Positions 60,103 to 64,000 of a stretch of DNA of 64,000 nt are shown piece by piece. Both the position numbers and the translations under genes were made by a program. Source of the DNA: Frigoribacterium sp. Leaf263 (GTDB lineage Bacteria > Actinomycetota > Actinomycetes > Actinomycetales > Microbacteriaceae); contig NZ_LMMO01000003.1 in the NCBI RefSeq assembly GCF_001422285.1, forward strand, positions 62,763 to 126,762, written 5' to 3'. The notes under the pieces are model-generated. The model saw nothing but the letters and a program-made list of their open reading frames with translations. It had not been told where the DNA came from and did no database searches. Every line of letters begins with the position of its first letter. Within the stretch, counting starts at the first letter, position 1.

Positions 60103-60294
60103 ATGACGACGCCGGCACGCCGGACCCGATCGTCGCCTCCCCCTCCTCTCCCGACCCTGTCGCGGCGCACTCGACTCGAAACGATTCGATCTGCGGGAAC
60201 GTCGAGCGGAACCCCGCTCGCCGTCCCGGCCGATCCGCGCCTGGCGATCCCTGACGCTTCGGAGCCCCGTGACCACAGTCGTCCACCCCGGTGA
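60103..60294 (+). CDS. Possible leaderless leader peptide (63 aa) overlapping the exporter start
   Basis: A TACGCT box (60092-60097) lies 5 nt before ATG 60103, the same layout as the leaderless genes of this window. The 63-residue product is Arg/Pro/Ser-rich with SSPPPPLPTLSRR near residue 10, a polyproline run of the kind that stalls ribosomes. It ends 26 nt inside the exporter gene, in another frame. A CGAGCGG/CCGCTCG hairpin (60203-60220) lies in its 3' half. No homologue is recognised, so it may be a chance frame. The rest of 59953-60268 shows no other gene. Confidence 0.3.
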   Translation: MTTPARRTRSSPPPPLPTLSRRTRLETIRSAGTSSGTPLAVPADPRLAIPDASEPRDHSRPPR

Positions 60295-61498
60295 CTCGCT
60301 CACCCGCCGCCAGCGACTCGTCTACGTCGTCGTGCTGGGGGCCCTGACCGCTCTCGGCCCGTTCACGATCGACCTGTACCTTCCCGCGTTCCCGCAGCTG
60401 CGCGAGGAGTTCCGCGTCGACAGCGGGGTCATCCAGCTGACCCTCACGGCCACGACGATCGGCTTCGGCGTCGGCCAGCTGCTGGTCGGGCCGTGGAGCG
60501 ACAAGGTGGGTCGGCGGCTGCCGCTCATCGTCGCGACCGCCGTGCACATCCTCGCGAGCATCGGGGTGGCGACCGCGCCCTCCATCGAGGTGCTCGGCCT
60601 GTTCCGCGTGCTGCAGGGCATGGGGGCCGCCGCGGGCGGCGTCGTCGCCATGGCGACCGTCCGCGACCTCTTCGGCGGGCTGCCCCTCGTGAAGATGCTC
60701 TCGCGGCTGGCGCTCGTCAACGGGCTCGCGCCGATCGTCGCGCCCGTGCTCGGATCGCAGCTGCTGCGGTTCACCAGCTGGCGGGGCATCTTCGTCTTCC
60801 TCGTCGCGTACGGCGCGTTCGTCATCATCGCGGCGATCTTCCTGATCGTCGAGACCCTGCCCCCGGCCCGACGGCTGGCGGCAGGGCACACGACCCTGGG
60901 GCAGCGGTACAAGGCGCTCTTCAGCGACCGCGTCTTCGTGGGGGTGGCCCTGATCGGGGCGATGACCTTCTCGGGGCTGTTCTCGTACCTCTCGGCGTCG
61001 TCGTTCCTGTTCCAGACGGTCTACGGCCTCGACGCGCAGCAGTACGGGTACCTGTTCGCCGTCAACTCGCTCGGCATCGTCGCGGGGGTCCAGATCAGCT
61101 CGCGTCTGGCCCGTCGGGTCGGCCCGCAGTGGATCCTCGCCTGCTCCACGATCGTGCTGCTCGTGTCGGCGACGACCATCGTCGTGCTCGACTCGGCGGG
61201 GGCGGGCCTGGTCGGGATCCTCGTGCCCCTCTGGTTCTTCATCGCCGCATGCGGCTTCTCGTTCCCGCAGGTCCAGGTGCTCGGTCTGGCCAATCATGGC
61301 AAGGAGGCCGGCACGGCGGCGTCACTCCTCGGGGCGCTGAACTTCGGACTCGCCGGACTCATCTCGCCGATCGTCGGGTTCCTCGGGATCGGGTCGGCGG
61401 TGCCCATGGGCAGCGTCATGATCGCCACGTCGTGCGTCACCATCGCGAGTCTCTGGCTGCTCGTCCGACCGAGGACGGTGCCGGCGCTCGGTCACTGA
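60269..61498 (+). CDS. MFS multidrug transporter, Bcr/CflA type
   Basis: A 409-residue, 12-helix drug:H+ antiporter. It opens FTIDLYLPAFPQL, the Bcr/CflA signature, with GPWSDKVGRRLPLIVAT (MFS motif A) and RVLQGMGAAAGGVVAMATVRDLF (motif C region). The C-terminal half has LGLANHGKEAGTAASLLGAL, as in CflA. GTG 60269 has GGAG 4 nt upstream. Likely repressed by the divergent TetR; substrates are probably drugs or sulfonamide-like compounds, not identified here. A candidate leader peptide overlaps its first codons. Confidence 0.93.
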   Translation: MTTVVHPGDSLTRRQRLVYVVVLGALTALGPFTIDLYLPAFPQLREEFRVDSGVIQLTLTATTIGFGVGQLLVGPWSDKVGRRLPLIVATAVHILASIGVATAPSIEVLGLFRVLQGMGAAAGGVVAMATVRDLFGGLPLVKMLSRLALVNGLAPIVAPVLGSQLLRFTSWRGIFVFLVAYGAFVIIAAIFLIVETLPPARRLAAGHTTLGQRYKALFSDRVFVGVALIGAMTFSGLFSYLSASSFLFQTVYGLDAQQYGYLFAVNSLGIVAGVQISSRLARRVGPQWILACSTIVLLVSATTIVVLDSAGAGLVGILVPLWFFIAACGFSFPQVQVLGLANHGKEAGTAASLLGALNFGLAGLISPIVGFLGIGSAVPMGSVMIATSCVTIASLWLLVRPRTVPALGH

Positions 61499-61525
61499 CC
61501 GTCGCGGTGCGGGTACCTTCTGGGG

Positions 61526-62272
61526 ATGCGCACCGACCCCCTCGCTCCGAAGCCCGCCTCGCCGTCCGAAGAGCGGGTCGCGCGACGCGTGCAACGCCGG
61601 TGGTGGGTGTTCAGCGCGCTCGGGGCCATCGGCGTCGTGCTGCTGCTCGGCATCGTCATCACGGCCCGGTCGGGGGCCATCACGGTCGACGAGGAGTTCA
61701 TGGGGGAGCTCGTCGAGCACCGGAACCCCTTCTGGGACGTCCCGTCGTTGATCTTCAACTCGATCGGGGGTGGCGTGATCGGCGTGTTCGTCGTCCCGCT
61801 CGGGGTGGCGGCCGTGCTGCTGCTCCGGCGGCGGTCGTGGGCCGCCCTGTACTGGATCGCCGCCTGCGCGCTGAGCGCCGGGGTGGTCCAGGTCATCAAG
61901 CACGCATTCGGTCGCGCCCGGCCGGCCGACATCATGGTCGTCAGCGACTACGGCTCGTTCCCGTCGGGTCACACGGCGAACGCCGCTACCCTCGCCGTCG
62001 TGCTCGGCGTCATCCTCCGCCGGGTGTGGGTCTGGGTGGTCGGCGTGCTCTACACGGTGGCGATGCTCCTCAGCCGCACCTACCTCGGGGCCCACTGGCT
62101 CACCGACACGATCGGGGGGCTGCTGATCGGCGCCGGCGTGGCGGTCGTCCTCTGGGCTCCGGTCGCCCACCGGCTGCTGGCCGAGCAGGAGCGCGTCCGC
62201 TCACGCGGCTGGGTGTGGCAGCACCGGACGGCCGAGCCGGTCGGCGGGCCCTCGGGCTCCGCGGGTGCCTAG
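61526..62272 (+). CDS. PAP2 family phosphatase
   Basis: A 248-residue membrane phosphatase of the lipid phosphatase/undecaprenyl pyrophosphatase superfamily with about six helices. The three motifs are in place: KHAFGRARP (KxxxxxxRP), the FPSGHTAN block with the catalytic His, and SRTYLGAHWLTD with the second His and Asp. Substrates in this family include phosphatidic acid and undecaprenyl pyrophosphate. A TACCTT box ends 6 nt before the ATG (leaderless), 27 nt after the exporter stop. Confidence 0.92.
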   Translation: MRTDPLAPKPASPSEERVARRVQRRWWVFSALGAIGVVLLLGIVITARSGAITVDEEFMGELVEHRNPFWDVPSLIFNSIGGGVIGVFVVPLGVAAVLLLRRRSWAALYWIAACALSAGVVQVIKHAFGRARPADIMVVSDYGSFPSGHTANAATLAVVLGVILRRVWVWVVGVLYTVAMLLSRTYLGAHWLTDTIGGLLIGAGVAVVLWAPVAHRLLAEQERVRSRGWVWQHRTAEPVGGPSGSAGA

Positions 62273-62281
62273 GCTGACCCC

Positions 62282-64000
62282 ATGACCGACGCGCTCGAAC
62301 AGGCCCGGGCGGAGGCCGCCGCGGCGGTCGCCGCCGCCGAGAAGGCGAAGCACGACGCGGAGGCGGCGCTCGCCCGGGCCGAGCGGCTCGCAGCGGATGC
62401 GGCAGGGGCCCCGTCGACCGGCACGGCCTCGACCGGCACGGCCTCGACCGTCACGGCCTCGAGCGGTACGGCCTCGAGCGGTACGGCCTCGACAGGCACG
62501 GCGTCGTCGGGTCCGCTCTCGGCGGTCGCCGTCGACGCCGTCCGCACCGGATACGCGTTCGACGGTCCCGCCCTCGAGCTCGGCGCGCTCGTCAACGGCG
62601 ACCCGCTCGCCGACGTCCCGGTGCGCATCCCCCTCGGCATGCTCGCGCGTCACGGGCTCGTGGCCGGTGCCACCGGCACGGGCAAGACCAAGACGCTGCA
62701 GGTGATGGCCGAGCAGCTGTCGGCCTCGGGCGTCCCCGTGTTCGCGGCCGACGTCAAGGGCGACCTCTCGGGCATCGCCACCCCGGGCGAGTCCGGCGCC
62801 AAGCTGCTCGAGCGGACGAGGGGCATCGGGCAGGACTGGTCGCCCGAGGGCGCACCCACCGAGTACTTCGCGCTCGGCGGCATCGGCACGGGCGTGCCCG
62901 TCCGGGCGACGGTCAGCGGGTTCGGCTCGCTGCTGCTCGCGAAGGTGCTGGGCCTCAACGACACGCAGGAGTCCAGTCTCGGGCTCGTGTTCCACTACGC
63001 CGAGCAGGCGGGTCTGCCCCTGCTCGACCTGGCCGACCTCCGCGCCGTGCTGGTGCACCTCACGAGCGACGAGGGCGAGGGCGAGCTGGACGGGCTCGGC
63101 GGACTCAGCAGGTCCACCGTCGGGGTCATCCTGCGCGAGCTCATCACGTTCGCCGATCAGGGGGCCGACGCGTTCTTCGGCGAACCCGAGATCGACACCG
63201 CCGAGTTCCTCCGCACGACCGCCGACGGCCGAGGCGTCGTCAGTCTGCTCGAGCTGCCCGGCGTGCACGACCGCCCGGCGCTCTTCTCGACCTTCCTGAT
63301 GTGGCTGCTCGCCGACCTCTACAACGACCTGCCCGAGGTCGGCGACCTCGACCGGCCGAAGCTCGTCTTCTTCTTCGACGAGGCGCATCTGCTCTTCGCC
63401 GACGCCTCGAAGGAGTTCACGGCGCAGATCACCCGGACCGTGCGGCTGATCCGCTCCAAGGGCGTGGGCATCGTGTTCGTCACCCAGACGCCGAAGGACG
63501 TCCCCGCCGACGTCCTCGCGCAGCTGGGCTCGAGGGTCCAGCACCAGCTGCGGGCGTTCACGCCCGACGACGCCAAGGCGCTGCGGGCGACCGTCTCGAC
63601 GTATCCGACGAGCGAGTACGAGCTCGACGAGGTGCTCACGAGCCTGGCCATCGGGGAGGCGGTGGTCACCGTCATGAACGAGAAGGGGGCGCCCAGCCCG
63701 GTCGCCTGGACCCGCGTCCGCGCGCCGCGCGGATCGATGTCGCCGACCCCGCCCGACGTGATGGCCGCCGCGGTCGCGGCCTCGCCCCTGCAGTCCGTCT
63801 ACGGGGCCGCCCTCGACCGCGACTCGGCCCGCGAGATGCTGGCTCGCCGGCTCGAGGCGGCCGCCCTGGTCGCGCGCGAGCGGAGCGACGCGGCGGCCCG
63901 TCAGGCCGCCATCGACGCGGGCCTCAAGGAGGCCGCCGCCCGAGAGCGATCCGACGCGAAGGCCGCCGCCGTCGCCGAACGGGAGCGGAAGGCGGCCCAG
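62282..64000 (+). CDS. HerA/DUF853-like ATPase (C-terminus outside the window)
   Basis: At least 573 residues are visible, with no stop before the window end. A helical lead with a 6-fold STGTA repeat (residues 45-74) precedes the ATPase domain: Walker A GATGTGKTKT with K135, then VFAADVKGDLSGI, and Walker B FFFDEAHLLF with D366-E367. The region after 470 is Ala/Glu/Arg-rich and probably coiled. This is the DUF853 (YjgR) family related to HerA-FtsK ATPases, whose precise role is unknown. A TAGGCT box ends 6 nt before the ATG. Confidence 0.9.
   Translation, partial: MTDALEQARAEAAAAVAAAEKAKHDAEAALARAERLAADAAGAPSTGTASTGTASTVTASSGTASSGTASTGTASSGPLSAVAVDAVRTGYAFDGPALELGALVNGDPLADVPVRIPLGMLARHGLVAGATGTGKTKTLQVMAEQLSASGVPVFAADVKGDLSGIATPGESGAKLLERTRGIGQDWSPEGAPTEYFALGGIGTGVPVRATVSGFGSLLLAKVLGLNDTQESSLGLVFHYAEQAGLPLLDLADLRAVLVHLTSDEGEGELDGLGGLSRSTVGVILRELITFADQGADAFFGEPEIDTAEFLRTTADGRGVVSLLELPGVHDRPALFSTFLMWLLADLYNDLPEVGDLDRPKLVFFFDEAHLLFADASKEFTAQITRTVRLIRSKGVGIVFVTQTPKDVPADVLAQLGSRVQHQLRAFTPDDAKALRATVSTYPTSEYELDEVLTSLAIGEAVVTVMNEKGAPSPVAWTRVRAPRGSMSPTPPDVMAAAVAASPLQSVYGAALDRDSAREMLARRLEAAALVARERSDAAARQAAIDAGLKEAAARERSDAKAAAVAERERKAAQ
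62414..62503 (+). repeat. Six 15-bp tandem repeats in the HerA-like gene
   Basis: Six in-frame 15-bp units encode STGTA, STGTA, STVTA, SSGTA, SSGTA and STGTA. The copies are near-identical in DNA (TCGACCGGCACGGCC and variants), so the unit count may vary between strains. It lies in the disordered region before the ATPase domain. Confidence 0.9.

Noticed and set aside
62414-62503. CRISPR-like array
   Set aside because: The 15-bp units are contiguous with no spacers and are in-frame coding repeats.

Overview
The window is about 70% GC, densely packed, and reads as chromosome of an actinobacterium of the order Micrococcales, most likely family Microbacteriaceae. The basis is protein style (menaquinone and polyprenyl biosynthesis next to an FprA-type reductase, DUF3072, DUF3105, a NusG with a long acidic N-terminus), the gene order tRNA-Trp-secE-nusG-rplK-rplA, frequent GTG starts, GTGA/ATGA stop-start overlaps and a recurring leaderless promoter layout. 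Genus cannot be fixed from sequence alone. No phage, IS element, CRISPR array or rRNA was seen.

Layout. 1-9.2 kb: end of menG, polyprenyl diphosphate synthase, FprA-like reductase, YajQ, cardiolipin synthase, tRNA-Tyr, inositol-phosphatase-like protein, membrane-anchored M23 peptidase with a structured leader, and a GH13 glucosidase. 9.2-11.2 kb: aldo/keto reductase, 2H phosphoesterase, tRNA-Thr, tRNA-Met. 11.3-15.3 kb: small biosynthetic locus (type III PKS, methyltransferase, FAD hydroxylase, convergent UbiA prenyltransferase), predicted to make a prenylated phenolic or quinone. 15.5-22.9 kb: DUF3072, a hotdog dehydratase pair with murB, a NarL-type two-component system with an ABC-2 exporter, and an aminotransferase. 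23-26.1 kb: tRNA-Trp, secE, nusG, rplK, rplA.

26.1-41 kb is an unusual 15-kb interval between rplKA and rplJL. It holds a GNAT, a quinone-reductase-like protein, a YqaJ-type nuclease, a ROK repressor and a divergent eight-gene sugar operon (two TIM-barrel isomerases, two Gfo/Idh/MocA oxidoreductases, binding protein, two permeases, TolB-like protein), then an OmpR/histidine kinase pair. 41-42.3 kb: rplJ-rplL behind a long leader with an intrinsic terminator. 42.3-49 kb: amino-acid permease, LuxR-type TPR regulator divergent from an ABC exporter, DUF3105-DUF305 pair. 49-53.2 kb: reverse transsulfuration genes cbs and cgs/cgl, and an MFS protein. 53.2-58.8 kb: LacI repressor and the multiple-monosaccharide ABC operon mmsA-mmsB-chvE, with one matching operator before each. 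58.8-64 kb: MOSC protein, TetR divergent from a Bcr/CflA-type exporter, PAP2 phosphatase, and the start of a HerA-like ATPase cut by the window end.

Regulatory themes: many genes have a TANNNT box 5-7 nt before the start codon (leaderless mRNAs); strong stem-loops bracket or precede both sugar-binding-protein genes; a word GGAGGCGCG/CGCGCCTCC recurs, three times as an identical 14-mer starting at a stop codon; and a possible polyproline leader peptide overlaps the start of the Bcr/CflA-type gene.
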